The notes below the pieces were generated by a model. The model was not told where the DNA came from, did no database searches, and saw only the letters and a program-made list of their open reading frames with translations. Source: Endobacter medicaginis (GTDB lineage Bacteria > Pseudomonadota > Alphaproteobacteria > Acetobacterales > Acetobacteraceae). Taken from it: a DNA stretch of 64,000 bases. This document shows, piece by piece, positions 34,839-43,452 of the stretch. The first letter of the stretch is position 1. The number at the start of each line of letters is the position of its first letter. The stretch lies in the NCBI RefSeq assembly GCF_014192375.1, contig NZ_JACHXV010000001.1:248001-312000 (forward strand), in the 5' to 3' direction. A program made the position numbers and the translations under genes.

Positions 34839-35666
34839 TCACAGCATGGCGAGATGCCGCTTGCGCTTGGGCGGGGCGAAGGCCGCATCCAGTTCGGCCA
34901 GGTCCTCGCCGGTCATTTGCAGCTTCGCCCCTTCGATGTTGTCGCGCTGATGCGCTGCCGTGCCGGCCTTGGGGATGGCGAGCATGTTGTCCTGCCGCAA
35001 GACCCAGGCCAGCGCGACCTGCGCCGGTTTCGCACCGTGGCGTTTGGCGATCGTCGCCAGCGCGGGATGCTGCAGCAGATCGCCACCCTGACCGAGCGGC
35101 GAATAGGCCATGGTGACGACCCCGGCCTCGCGGTCGCGTTCCAGCAGGTCGAATTCGGTGCCGCGATACTCGAGGCTGTAGAGGATCTGGTTGGCCGCAC
35201 AGTCGGGGCTGACCGATTCCAGATTTTCCATGTCATCGACGTCGAAGTTCGACACCCCCCAGGCGCCGATCTTGCCCTGGTCGCGCAGCCGCTCGAACCC
35301 CTCGACGGTGTCCGACAGCGGCACGCCGCCGCTCCAGTGCAGCAGATACAGATCGACGTGATCGGTGCCGAGACGCTTCAGCGACGCCTCGCAGGCGCGC
35401 TGCACGCCCGAGGTCGACGCGTTCGACGGCAGCACCTTGGTGACCAGATAGACCTCGTCGCGCCGCCCGGCGATCGCCTCGCCGACCAGCTTTTCCGAAC
35501 GGCCGGAGCCATACATCTCGGCCGTGTCGATGACGGTGAGCCCCGCATCGAGACCGACGCGCAGCGCCTCGATCTCGGCCGCGCGTTTCGCGCTGCTGTC
35601 GCCGATGTTCCAGGTGCCCATGCCAAGGGCCGGCACCGTGGTACCGGCAATGGTGACGGTTTTCAT
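34839..35666 (-). CDS. Aldo/keto reductase (first)
   Basis: A 275-residue NADPH-dependent oxidoreductase of the AKR superfamily. The TIM-barrel marks are ALGMGTWNIG, the catalytic Asp-Tyr pair in DTAEMYGSG, Lys in VTKVLP and His in LLHWSG. The C-terminal IPKAG loop would contact the cofactor phosphate. ATG 35666 has GAGG 8 bases upstream; the longer frame to 35699 enters a palindrome. The physiological aldehyde is not predictable. Its terminator is the hairpin at 34797-34831. Confidence 0.9.
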   Translation of the reverse strand: MKTVTIAGTTVPALGMGTWNIGDSSAKRAAEIEALRVGLDAGLTVIDTAEMYGSGRSEKLVGEAIAGRRDEVYLVTKVLPSNASTSGVQRACEASLKRLGTDHVDLYLLHWSGGVPLSDTVEGFERLRDQGKIGAWGVSNFDVDDMENLESVSPDCAANQILYSLEYRGTEFDLLERDREAGVVTMAYSPLGQGGDLLQHPALATIAKRHGAKPAQVALAWVLRQDNMLAIPKAGTAAHQRDNIEGAKLQMTGEDLAELDAAFAPPKRKRHLAML

Positions 35667-35685
35667 GGTGTGATCCTCGGTTGAT

Positions 35686-35707
35686 GTTCTTTCTTGCAAG
35701 AAAGAAC
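35686..35707. repeat. 22-bp perfect palindrome before an aldo/keto reductase gene
   Basis: The sequence is self-complementary over 22 bases around its centre TTGCAA, each half being GTTCTTTCTTG. It starts 20 bp upstream of the ATG at 35666 and is AT-rich. It may be part of the composite repeat that continues to 35811, or an operator for this gene. Confidence 0.55.
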
Positions 35708-35724
35708 CAAAGAACTTTTAAATT

Positions 35725-35767
35725 TTGGGCGGCTTCGGAAAGTGCCGCAGCATTCCGAACCGCCCAA
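35725..35767. repeat. Imperfect hairpin within the 35.7-kb repeat cluster
   Basis: Arms TTGGGCGGCTTCGGAA (35725-35740) and TTCCGAACCGCCCAA (35753-35767) pair along their whole length with a single bulged C. The 12-base loop is AGTGCCGCAGCA. It lies between the palindrome at 35686 and the 35-bp repeat at 35777, giving three palindromic units in about 125 bp. Confidence 0.55.
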
Positions 35768-35776
35768 ATCGAGTCG

Positions 35777-35811
35777 AAGTCTTTTTGCTTCTTTTTCTTC
35801 AGAAAAAGAAG
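35777..35811. repeat. Copy 2 of the 35-bp AT-rich hairpin repeat
   Basis: Matches the element at 6146-6180 in 34 of 35 positions. The stem is CTTCTTTTTC at 35788-35797 and GAAAAAGAAG at 35802-35811 with loop TTCA. It stands 10 bp past the stop of the second aldo/keto reductase gene. Both copies sit directly after a minus-strand stop, in line with a terminator role. Confidence 0.75.
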
Positions 35812-35821
35812 GAATCCTCCC

Positions 35822-36850
35822 TCACACCGGCGCCGGATTTCGCTCCCTGAACCCCGCCTGATGCCAGTAGGGGTAGGGAGCAGGCAGCGCCGATGCCTCA
35901 TCCAGCCTTGCCACCTGATCCGCGGTGAGATCCCAGCCGATCGCGCCGAGGTTCTGGATGAGCTGATCCTCGTTGCGCGCGCCGACGATAACGCTGGACA
36001 CGGTCGGGCGTTGCAGAAGCCAGTTCAGCGCGATCTGCGGCACCGTCTTTCCGGTCTCCTTCGCGATCTCGTCGATCGCGTCGACGACCTTGTAGAGATG
36101 GTCGAGCTCCACCACCGGACCGCCGACATCGCCGCCCTGCGCGAGACGGCTGCCCTCGGGCAAGGGCTGGCCACGACGGATCTTGCCGGTGAGGCGCCCC
36201 CAGCCGAGCGGGCTCCACACGATCGCGCCGATGCCCTGGTCGAGGCCGAGCGGCATCAGTTCGTGCTCGTAGTCGCGGCCGACCAGCGAGTAGTAGGTCT
36301 GGTTGGCGACGTAGCGCGGCAGGTTGTAGCGGTCGGCAACTCCGAGGGACTTCATGATGTGCCAGCCGGAGAAGTTCGACACCCCGACATAGCGGATCTT
36401 GCCCGAGCGGACGAGACCGTCGAGCGTGTCGAGCGTCTCTTCCACCGGGGTCTGCGCATCGAAGCCGTGCAGCTGGAAGATGTCGATATGCTCGGTGCCA
36501 AGCCGTCGGAGCGAGCCTTCAACGGCCTCGATCAGATGGCTGCGCGACGAGCCGACATCGTTGGGCGCGCCGGAGAAGCGGAAGGTGGCCTTGGTCGAGA
36601 CCAGCACCTTGTCGCGACGCCCCCTGATCGCGGCACCCAGCACTTCCTCGGAGCCGCCTTTGGAATAGATGTCGGCGGTGTCGAAGAGGTTCAGGCCATG
36701 ATCGAGACACAGATCGACAATGCGGGTCGCCTCGGCGGCTTCGGTCGCGCCCCATTTCTCGAAGAACTCACCGCGGCCGCCGAACGTGGCGGTGCCGAGG
36801 CTGAGAGCGGGGACGGTCAGGCCGGAGCGGCCCAGGCGTCGGAACTGCAT
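35822..36850 (-). CDS. Aldo/keto reductase (second)
   Basis: A 342-residue AKR of the voltage-gated potassium-channel beta-subunit/YdhF-like group. It shows SLGTATFGG, the catalytic DTADIYSKGGSEE, Lys in VSTKATF, His in QLHGFD and the cofactor-binding GARNEDQL near the end. ATG 36850 fits the family N-terminus (MQFRRLGRSGLTVP). Longer frames to 36940 run over the MFS gene. It precedes the first AKR gene across the repeat cluster and is unrelated to it beyond the fold. Confidence 0.9.
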   Translation of the reverse strand: MQFRRLGRSGLTVPALSLGTATFGGRGEFFEKWGATEAAEATRIVDLCLDHGLNLFDTADIYSKGGSEEVLGAAIRGRRDKVLVSTKATFRFSGAPNDVGSSRSHLIEAVEGSLRRLGTEHIDIFQLHGFDAQTPVEETLDTLDGLVRSGKIRYVGVSNFSGWHIMKSLGVADRYNLPRYVANQTYYSLVGRDYEHELMPLGLDQGIGAIVWSPLGWGRLTGKIRRGQPLPEGSRLAQGGDVGGPVVELDHLYKVVDAIDEIAKETGKTVPQIALNWLLQRPTVSSVIVGARNEDQLIQNLGAIGWDLTADQVARLDEASALPAPYPYWHQAGFRERNPAPV

Positions 36851-36923
36851 CGTCGAACTCCATCGCTGTGCGGTGTTCGATATCGGGGCCGGAGCCGGGG
36901 GCTTCAACCCGCCGTCGTGAGGT

Positions 36924-38168
36924 TCACACGGGCGCTGCACGCACCGAGGCGGTCATCGCGAACGCGCCGGCACACAGCATCGCCGCCAGCGGCCACAGGG
37001 CGGGATGCAGCGAGAGCGCGGACATCAGCGCGCCGGCGACGGCGCCGAGCGCATACTGGATGGTGCCCATCAGCGCCGAAGCGCTGCCGGCCTGGTGCGG
37101 ATGCGGTACCAGCGCGGCCGCGGCGGCGTTGGAGAACACGAAGCCGAGCGAGCCGATACAGACGAAGCACAGCCCCATCACCGGTATGACCGGCGGGTGA
37201 TGGTCGCAGAGGACGGCGAGCAGGGCCAGCCCGAGCGCGCCGGCCAGGCAGAGCGAGGTGCCCAGATACAGCAGCCGCCGCAGGCCGAGCCGGTGCACCA
37301 GCGCGGCATTGGCCTGGGTGGCGGCGATGTAGCCCATCGCATTGAGGCCGAAGGCGATGCCGTAATCGCGCGGGCTCAGCCCCAGCAGGGTCTCGAACAC
37401 CATCGGGCCGGCAGCGAGATAGGTGAACATCACGAAGCCGCCGAAACCGCCGGCGAGCGCGTTGGTCACGAAGGCGCGGTCGGCGAGGATGCGCACGAAG
37501 CGCTCGAGCATGTCCATCGGCGCGAGCCCGGCGCGCATCGAGGGCGGCATCGTGTCGGGCAGCAGCCGCCAGGCGGCGAACAGGCTGAGCGCGCCATAGA
37601 GCACGGTGATCCAGAACAGGTCGCGCCAGGAACCGAAGGCCAGCAGCGCGCCACCCAGGGCCGGGGCGGCGATCGGCACCACGCCCATCACCAGGGTGAG
37701 GCGCGACATCGCCCGGGCGGCGGCAGGGCCGGAGGCGATGTCACGCACCATCGCGCGCGGGATCACCATGCTGGCCGAGCCGCCGATCGCGGCCAGCACG
37801 CGGAAGATCGAAAGCGCGGTGAGCGAGCTGGCCGTCGCACAGCCGATCGAGGCCAGCGTGTAGAGAGCCGTGCCGGCGAGCAGCGGCGCGCGGCGGCCGA
37901 ACCGGTCCGACAGCGGCCCCTGGCTGAGCTGGCCGATGGCGAGGCCGACGAACCAGGCCGACAGCGTGATCTGCACGCTGCCGGGCGCGCAGTGCAGGTC
38001 GCGCTCGATGGCGGGGAAGGCCGGCAGGTACAGATCGGTGGAGAACGGTCCCACTGCAATCAGCCCACCGAGCAGGAGGGTGAGCCAGAGCGGGAAGCGG
38101 GCGGTTCCGGGCGGCGGGGGACTGGCAGGCTGGGACGGCAGGCGGTCGCGGGTCGATGGCAGGCTCAT
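36924..38168 (-). CDS. Bcr/CflA-type MFS drug exporter (first)
   Basis: The 414-residue protein has twelve predicted helices and the marks of the Bcr/CflA drug-resistance group: PFSTDLYLPAFPAIERDL in helix 1, the MFS loop GPLSDRFGRR between helices 2 and 3, and the helix 5 motif MGVVPIAAPALGG. It is probably an inner-membrane proton antiporter. A paralogue lies at 43453-44742. It ends 73 bp before the second aldo/keto reductase and starts 8 bp after the stop of the lactonase-like gene, so it may be in that operon. Confidence 0.9.
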   Translation of the reverse strand: MSLPSTRDRLPSQPASPPPPGTARFPLWLTLLLGGLIAVGPFSTDLYLPAFPAIERDLHCAPGSVQITLSAWFVGLAIGQLSQGPLSDRFGRRAPLLAGTALYTLASIGCATASSLTALSIFRVLAAIGGSASMVIPRAMVRDIASGPAAARAMSRLTLVMGVVPIAAPALGGALLAFGSWRDLFWITVLYGALSLFAAWRLLPDTMPPSMRAGLAPMDMLERFVRILADRAFVTNALAGGFGGFVMFTYLAAGPMVFETLLGLSPRDYGIAFGLNAMGYIAATQANAALVHRLGLRRLLYLGTSLCLAGALGLALLAVLCDHHPPVIPVMGLCFVCIGSLGFVFSNAAAAALVPHPHQAGSASALMGTIQYALGAVAGALMSALSLHPALWPLAAMLCAGAFAMTASVRAAPV

Positions 38169-38176
38169 GGCTGCGC

Positions 38177-39358
38177 TTATGACAGGAAACTCATCGTCAC
38201 CGGGCTGCCGATCCCGAAATACTGACCTGTGAAGGCGAGCTGGCCCGAGCTCTGGTCGATGCGGAAGGAGGTGATGCTGTCGCCGCGCTGGTTGGCGCAG
38301 AACAGGAACCGGCCGGACGGGTCGATGGTGCAGTTGCGCGGGTAGTCGCCGCGCGTCCAGGTCTCGTCGATCAGGCGCAGGCGCCCGTCGGCGCCGATCG
38401 CCAGCACGCTGATCGAATCGTGCAGGCGCTGGGTGGCGTAGAGGAAGCGGCCATCGGCCGAGATCACCAGCTCGGCGGCGAGATTGCTGCCCGCGAAGCC
38501 CAGTGGGAGGCTGCGCACGCGCTGGAACGGGGTCAGCGCGCCGGTGACAGGGTCGAAATGGAAGGCGTCGATGGCGGAATCCTGCTCGCTGAGCACGTAG
38601 ACCGTGCGTCCATGGCCGCCGAACACCAGATGGCGCGGCGCCGAGCCGGGTTCCAGCGCGACGAAGGGCCTCGCCGCCGCGCGCAGCCTGCCGGTGGCGA
38701 GATCGATGGAGAACACGTCGATCCGGTCACGCCCGGCGTCCACCGCAAGGACGAAGCGCCCCGTCGGATCGGCCCGGACCATGTGCATGTGCGAGGCGGC
38801 ATGGTCCGATTTCGCATGGTTGTCCGGCGCGGTGGCGGGGTGCTCGGGACCGCGCGGTCCGGTGCCGGGGACGATATCGGCGGCGGGCGCGAGCTGTCCG
38901 TCGGGCTGGCGGACCGGCAGCACAGAGATGTTGCCGCCCATGTAGTTCGCGCACAGCACGTAGCGGCCGGAGGGATGCACGCTGACATAGGCGGGAGCAG
39001 CTCCCCCGGAGGCGACCTCGTTGAGCCGGCGGAGGGAGAAATCGCCCGGATCGATCGCCCAGGCACTGACCGCGCCGTCGGATTTCTCGTCGAGCGCATA
39101 GAGGTTGCGCCGGGCCGGATCGATCGCGATCCAGGACGGATCGCCGGTGGTGACCTGGGCGATCTTCGACAGCGCGCCGCTGTGCGGCTCCATGCGCACC
39201 AGGGTGATGCCGGGACCGACCCCCTGATTCTCGGCCGAGGTATAGGAGCCGACATAGGCAAGGCCCTGGCGCTCGATCGGTGCCGCGCGGCCAGTGGCGG
39301 AGCGCGCCCATGGCGCCGCCAGGCCCGCGGCGAGCAGGGTGCGGCGGCGCAGGCTCAT
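38177..39358 (-). CDS. Exported lactonase-like beta-propeller protein
   Basis: The 393-residue protein belongs to the seven-bladed beta-propeller lactonase family that includes YbhE-type 6-phosphogluconolactonase. Family marks include LAYVGSYT at the first blade, YVSVHPSGRYVLCANY and NCTIDPSGRFLFCANQRGD near the end. Unlike cytosolic YbhE it has a twin-arginine-like leader (RRRTLLAAGLAA), which suggests a periplasmic sugar lactonase, plausible in bacteria with periplasmic sugar oxidation. ATG 39358 overlaps the tldD stop. Confidence 0.85.
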   Translation of the reverse strand: MSLRRRTLLAAGLAAPWARSATGRAAPIERQGLAYVGSYTSAENQGVGPGITLVRMEPHSGALSKIAQVTTGDPSWIAIDPARRNLYALDEKSDGAVSAWAIDPGDFSLRRLNEVASGGAAPAYVSVHPSGRYVLCANYMGGNISVLPVRQPDGQLAPAADIVPGTGPRGPEHPATAPDNHAKSDHAASHMHMVRADPTGRFVLAVDAGRDRIDVFSIDLATGRLRAAARPFVALEPGSAPRHLVFGGHGRTVYVLSEQDSAIDAFHFDPVTGALTPFQRVRSLPLGFAGSNLAAELVISADGRFLYATQRLHDSISVLAIGADGRLRLIDETWTRGDYPRNCTIDPSGRFLFCANQRGDSITSFRIDQSSGQLAFTGQYFGIGSPVTMSFLS

Positions 39359-40803
39359 CGTCCCGTACCGCCCACGGTCAGCCCGGTCATCTTCAGGGTA
39401 GGCTGGCCGACGCCGACCGGCACGCCCTGGCCCTGCTTGCCACAGGTGCCGACGCCGGGGTCGAGGGCGAGGTCGTTGCCGATCATGCTGACCCGGTTCA
39501 TCGCGTCCTTGCCGTTGCCGATCAGGGTCGCGCCCCGCACCGGGGCGGTGATCCTGCCGTTTTCGATCAGCCAGGCCTCGGAGGCGGCGAAGTTGAAGTT
39601 GCCGGAGGTGATGTCCACCGAGCCGCCGCCGAAATTCGCCGCATAGATGCCGCGTTTGACCGAGGCGATCATCTCTTCCTTCGTGTGCTCGCCCGGTGCC
39701 ATCACCGTGTTGGTCATCCGTGGCATCGGCGCATGCGCATAGGATTCGCGCCGTCCATTGCCGGTGGGGGCGACGCCCATCAGGCGGGCGTTGAGGCGGT
39801 CCTGGATGAATCCGACCAGGATTCCGTCCTCGATCATCACCGTGCGGCCGGCCGGCGTGCCCTCGTCATCGACGGTCAGGCTGCCACGCCGGTCCTCGAT
39901 CGTGCCGTCATCGACGATGGTGACCCCTTTCGATGCCACCCGGCTGCCGACCAGCCCCGCGAACACCGAGGTGCCCTTGCGGTTGAAATCGCCCTCGAGG
40001 CCATGCCCGACCGCCTCGTGCAGCAGGATGCCGGGCCAGCCATTGCCCAGCACCACCTCCATCTCGCCGGCCGGCGCAGGGCGCGAGTCGAGATTGACCA
40101 GGGCGAGGCGCAGTGCGCTGTCGCAGGCGGTTTTCCAGTAGGTCTCGGCCAGCACCGAGGCGTAGGGCTGGCGGCCGCCGCCGCCGAAGCTGCCGCTCTC
40201 GCGACGGCCATCCTTCTCGACCACGACGGAGACGTTGAGCCGCACCAGCGGGCGCAGGTCGGCGACGCGCTGGCCGTCGGCTCGGATGATCTGCACCGCC
40301 TGCCACTCGGCGGCGAGCGAGGCGGAGACCTGCACCACGCGCGTGTCGGCGCCACGCACATAGGCGTCGATCCGGCCGAGCAGCGCGGCGCGCTCTGCGA
40401 AGGTGCTCTCGTGCAGCGGGTTGAAATCGGCGTAGCGGCGGGCATTGGAGGCGCGCGGCCCTTCGCCGGCCTCGCCGGAGCGGCCGCGACGCACCGCGCC
40501 GACCGTCTCGGCGGCACGGGCGAGGGCGGCTTCGGAGATCTCGCCGGCATGGGCGTAGCCGCTCTCCTCGCCGAGCACCGCGCGCAGGCCGAACCCCGAC
40601 GAGGTGTCGAAGCTGGCGGTGCGGATCACCCCGTCATCAAGGCTGAGGAATTCGCTCTCGCGGTATTCGAGGAACAGCTCGCCGTCATCCATGCCGGCCA
40701 GTGCTGCGGCGGTGAGCCGTTCGGCACCGTCGCGGTCGAGCGCGCTGGCGGCGTCGTCGAAGAACAGTCGGTCGGTGGCGGCGAGGGCGGAGATCGCGGT
40801 CAT
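39355..40803 (-). CDS. tldD: Metalloprotease TldD
   Basis: TldD pairs with TldE/PmbA to degrade unfolded peptides and to mature some modified peptides. The 482-residue protein has the zinc-binding HEAVGH (His262, Glu263, His267) and the conserved GTCGKQGQ near the C-terminus. ATG 40803 gives a normal N-terminus; the frame upstream to 41892 is a shadow over the MFS gene. No tldE/pmbA gene is in the window. It shares a strand with the LplT-like gene 26 bp upstream. Confidence 0.93.
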   Translation of the reverse strand: MTAISALAATDRLFFDDAASALDRDGAERLTAAALAGMDDGELFLEYRESEFLSLDDGVIRTASFDTSSGFGLRAVLGEESGYAHAGEISEAALARAAETVGAVRRGRSGEAGEGPRASNARRYADFNPLHESTFAERAALLGRIDAYVRGADTRVVQVSASLAAEWQAVQIIRADGQRVADLRPLVRLNVSVVVEKDGRRESGSFGGGGRQPYASVLAETYWKTACDSALRLALVNLDSRPAPAGEMEVVLGNGWPGILLHEAVGHGLEGDFNRKGTSVFAGLVGSRVASKGVTIVDDGTIEDRRGSLTVDDEGTPAGRTVMIEDGILVGFIQDRLNARLMGVAPTGNGRRESYAHAPMPRMTNTVMAPGEHTKEEMIASVKRGIYAANFGGGSVDITSGNFNFAASEAWLIENGRITAPVRGATLIGNGKDAMNRVSMIGNDLALDPGVGTCGKQGQGVPVGVGQPTLKMTGLTVGGTGR

Positions 40804-40829
40804 GTCGGTCTTTCGGCGGGGCTCGCCTT

Positions 40830-41966
40830 TCAATATAGGCGCAACTGGCGAGATCGCCACCATGCCGCACCCAGTGTGGCGAGCACCGGCCCGAGCGCGC
40901 CCAGCGCGCCGAACAACGGCGTGGGAGCGATGCCGGCACGCTGCAGGGCGGCGATCGCCAGCGCGCCGGCGACCATCGCCGCCGCCGACAGCGTGTTGGC
41001 GCGCGCGATCCAGCGGGCGCGCTGTCCGGGCGGGCTGGCAGCCTGCAGGATCGCGCCGGCCGGCACGCCGATCAGCCCGGCGCAGACCGCCATCGCCACC
41101 GCGTCGGCGAGCATCGGCGCAGTGCCGGCGGCGAGCAGCGCCTGCCAGTCGCGTGCCGGGCCGGCCGGTGCGGACAGATGGGCGGCGCGCCGGCAGAGAT
41201 CGAGCATCGCCAGGCCCAGCCCGACGCTTCCCGCCAGCGCGGGGGCGAGGCTGATGCGCCCATGCTGCCATCGCGCGGCCAGCACGGCGCCGGGGCCGAT
41301 GCCGAGCGCGAAGGCGCCCAGGGCGAGGGCCGCGGCCTGCGAATCGCCGCCGAGCGTCTGTTGCACCAGCACCGGCAGCAGCGCCATCGCCAGGCTGCCG
41401 GCGAGCCAGAACCAGGTGCCGGCGACCAGGGCGGCGGCGATCGCGGGGTCGAGCCCGCGCCAGCCCGGCAGCGCGCCGTCGCGCTCGCCGGCCGGGCGCG
41501 GCGGGGCAGGCGGGATCAGCATGGCGGCGATCAGGGCGATGGCGGCGGTGGCGAGCAGCGCGGCGGCGAGGGCGAGACGCGGCCCGTCGTGCCGGCCGTC
41601 GAGCAGCGCGCTGCCGTTCAGCCCGCCGGCGAAGGTGCCGGCGAGAATGGCGAGGAAGGTGGTGGTCTCGATCGCGGCATTGGCCGCCGGCAGGCGGGGC
41701 TTGGGCAGATGGTCGGGCAGCAGGGCGTATTTGACCGGCCCGAACAGGGCGGCACAGACACCGTAGCCGAGCAGGGCGAGATACAGCAGGGCGGCCACGG
41801 CGTGGCCGCGTGCGCACAGGCCGGTCATGGCGACCACGGTGCAGCCGAGCTCGGCGGTCTTGATGTGCCGGGCGAGGCGGGCGCGGTCGCACCTCTCGGC
41901 GAGGCGTCCGGCAAAGGTCGAGCCGAACAGGAACGGCAGCACCAGGGTCGCCCCGACGATCGCCAC
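40830..41966 (-). CDS. LplT-like MFS transporter with unclear start
   Basis: The protein resembles LplT-type MFS lysophospholipid transporters, with YGVCAALFGPVKYALLPDHLP matching a family block. The first canonical start is GTG 41966 (378 residues), but family homology clearly extends upstream: the in-frame sequence before it reads PLLVCQASAALGENLLKSAL, equivalent to the first helix of LplT. No ATG, GTG or TTG exists there. An ATC at 42092 has AGGA 9 bases upstream and would add 42 residues. The gene may use a rare start, be mutated at its start codon or be truncated in function. Confidence 0.75.
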   Translation of the reverse strand: MAIVGATLVLPFLFGSTFAGRLAERCDRARLARHIKTAELGCTVVAMTGLCARGHAVAALLYLALLGYGVCAALFGPVKYALLPDHLPKPRLPAANAAIETTTFLAILAGTFAGGLNGSALLDGRHDGPRLALAAALLATAAIALIAAMLIPPAPPRPAGERDGALPGWRGLDPAIAAALVAGTWFWLAGSLAMALLPVLVQQTLGGDSQAAALALGAFALGIGPGAVLAARWQHGRISLAPALAGSVGLGLAMLDLCRRAAHLSAPAGPARDWQALLAAGTAPMLADAVAMAVCAGLIGVPAGAILQAASPPGQRARWIARANTLSAAAMVAGALAIAALQRAGIAPTPLFGALGALGPVLATLGAAWWRSRQLRLY

Positions 41967-42103
41967 CCCCGCCCCGGCCCAGGCAGCGGGCAGGGTATAG
42001 AGCAGGATGATCGCCAGCGCCGACTTGAGTAGGTTCTCGCCGAGTGCGGCGCTGGCCTGGCAGACCAGCAGCGGCCAGAGGGACCGGCCGATGGGGTGCG
42101 GTC

Positions 42104-42544
42104 CTAGCGGTTCAGGCCGGACTGGACCGGCGAGAGCGTGCCGGGCGCGGAGAGATTGGCGCCCGGCGAGGGCGAGGAACTGCCATAGGCGCTGCCGAAC
42201 TGCCCGATCGCGGCGTCGGTGTTGGCGTCGCGGCCGGAGCCGGGGCGATAGCGCGATGTATTGAGCCAGCCCTGCTTGCCGCGATAGGTGCCGCCCTCGA
42301 ACTTGTTGATCACGTCGCTGTTGTAGGTCGGCAGTGCGACGAAGTGGCGCTGGCCGTGCACGGTGAAGTTCTCGGTCGAGCCTTCCATCGGCGCGGGCGC
42401 ATCGGCGCCGACCTTCGCCGCATCCGCGCCGCGTACCGTCGTGCCGGGCGGGGCGGCGATCGCAGTGGAAACGAGCCCCAGACCGGCCAGGGAAGCGAGC
42501 CAGTGCGGTGTCAGGCGGCGCGTCGCCTTGGGGGGAGGGCTCAT
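42104..42544 (-). CDS. Small secreted protein of unknown function
   Basis: The 146-residue product has a basic N-terminus and hydrophobic core (LASLAGLGLVSTAIAA) typical of a Sec signal peptide, cleaved about residue 34. The mature part is polar, with Gly-, Ser- and Asn-rich stretches toward the C-terminus and no cysteine. I recognise no family. It lies 11 bp before the ATC proposed for the LplT-like gene. The ATG at 42544 follows AAAGAGA; the frame continues to 42595 without support. Confidence 0.6.
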   Translation of the reverse strand: MSPPPKATRRLTPHWLASLAGLGLVSTAIAAPPGTTVRGADAAKVGADAPAPMEGSTENFTVHGQRHFVALPTYNSDVINKFEGGTYRGKQGWLNTSRYRPGSGRDANTDAAIGQFGSAYGSSSPSPGANLSAPGTLSPVQSGLNR

Positions 42545-42587
42545 CACGATGGTCTCTTTCCGGCTTCGTTCAGCTCGATCATGCGGG

Positions 42588-42603
42588 CGCGACATGTGTC
42601 GCG
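42588..42603. promoter_or_regulatory. Inverted repeat in a divergent promoter region
   Basis: CGCGACA and TGTCGCG are exact reverse complements separated by TG. The element lies 44 bp upstream of the small secreted-protein start and about 97 bp before the TVP38-like start, where a shared operator would be expected. No regulator gene is adjacent. Confidence 0.35.
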
Positions 42604-42699
42604 ATTACGCAAGACCCAACATGGGTTGCCGCAGTGCATCATGCAAACGAAATGCGCCTCCCCTTGCGCAGGGCGGGGCAGCGTCCGACAACCGCGCCG

Positions 42700-43386
42700 A
42701 TGACGATGCCCACCACCGATCGCGAGGCGCCGCCGGCGGCCGGGGCGGCGACGCTGCTCAGGCCGGCGCTGACCGTGGCGGTGCTGCTCGGCGTCGGCCT
42801 CGGGCTGCGGGTGCTGCTGCTGCACCATGGCGGTCTGGCGGGGTTGCAGGATCTGCGGCTGCCGTGGTGGGAGTTCACAGCGCTTGGAGCGGTGGTCTGT
42901 GCGGTCGGGCTGCCGCGCCAGGCGGTCTGTTTCGCCGCCGCCTTCGCCTATGGCACGGGTGCCGGGCTGGGGCTCGCCTTCGCCGCCAACCTGATCGCCT
43001 GTCTGGCCGTGTATGGTCTGGCGCGCGGGCTGGCGGGCACGATGCGGACGCGCTGGCTGCGGCCGGACGGGCGCGGGCGGCGGCTGGTCGCCCGGCTGCG
43101 GGCGCGGCCGTTCGTCGCGGTGCTGACCCTGCGCCTGCTGCCGGTGGGCAGTTCGCTGCTGATCAACCTCGCTTCCGGGGCTGCCGGGCTGCGGCTGGTT
43201 CCGTTCGCGCTTGCGACCGCGTTGGGCAGCCTGCCGCAGACGGTGATCTTCACCCTGCTGGGCGGTGGCACGCGGATCGGCCATGTCGGTCAGATCGGGC
43301 TCGGCATCGGGCTGTTCGTGCTGTCGGGGCTGTGCGGTGTGGCGCTGCTGCGGCGCAATGAGGCAGAAATCGGGCCGGCGGATTAA
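42700..43386 (+). CDS. TVP38/TMEM64 (DedA-related) membrane protein
   Basis: The 228-residue inner-membrane protein has the SNARE-associated/VTT domain layout: helices, a region of conserved small residues (FAAAFAYGTGAGLGLAFAANLIAC), a re-entrant loop with RPFVAVLTLRLLPVGSSLLINLASG and a helix ending the fold. Proteins of this group are thought to move phospholipids or act as scramblases. ATG 42700 was chosen by the hydrophobic start; the ATG at 42706 or 42652 is possible. A T-rich terminator follows. Confidence 0.85.
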   Translation: MTMPTTDREAPPAAGAATLLRPALTVAVLLGVGLGLRVLLLHHGGLAGLQDLRLPWWEFTALGAVVCAVGLPRQAVCFAAAFAYGTGAGLGLAFAANLIACLAVYGLARGLAGTMRTRWLRPDGRGRRLVARLRARPFVAVLTLRLLPVGSSLLINLASGAAGLRLVPFALATALGSLPQTVIFTLLGGGTRIGHVGQIGLGIGLFVLSGLCGVALLRRNEAEIGPAD

Positions 43387-43388
43387 AT

Positions 43389-43409
43389 TGCTGCATTGCG
43401 GCATTTTTT
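43389..43409 (+). terminator. Intrinsic terminator after the TVP38-like gene
   Basis: A short stem TGCTG (43389-43393) and CGGCA (43399-43403) with one G-T pair closes on loop CATTG, followed by six T residues at 43404-43409. The stem is weak, but it is the only run of six Ts after a hairpin seen in the area. Confidence 0.6.
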
Positions 43410-43452
43410 GTCTTGAGACCGGTGGGCAGCGCTCCTCATAGTCGCGGACACG

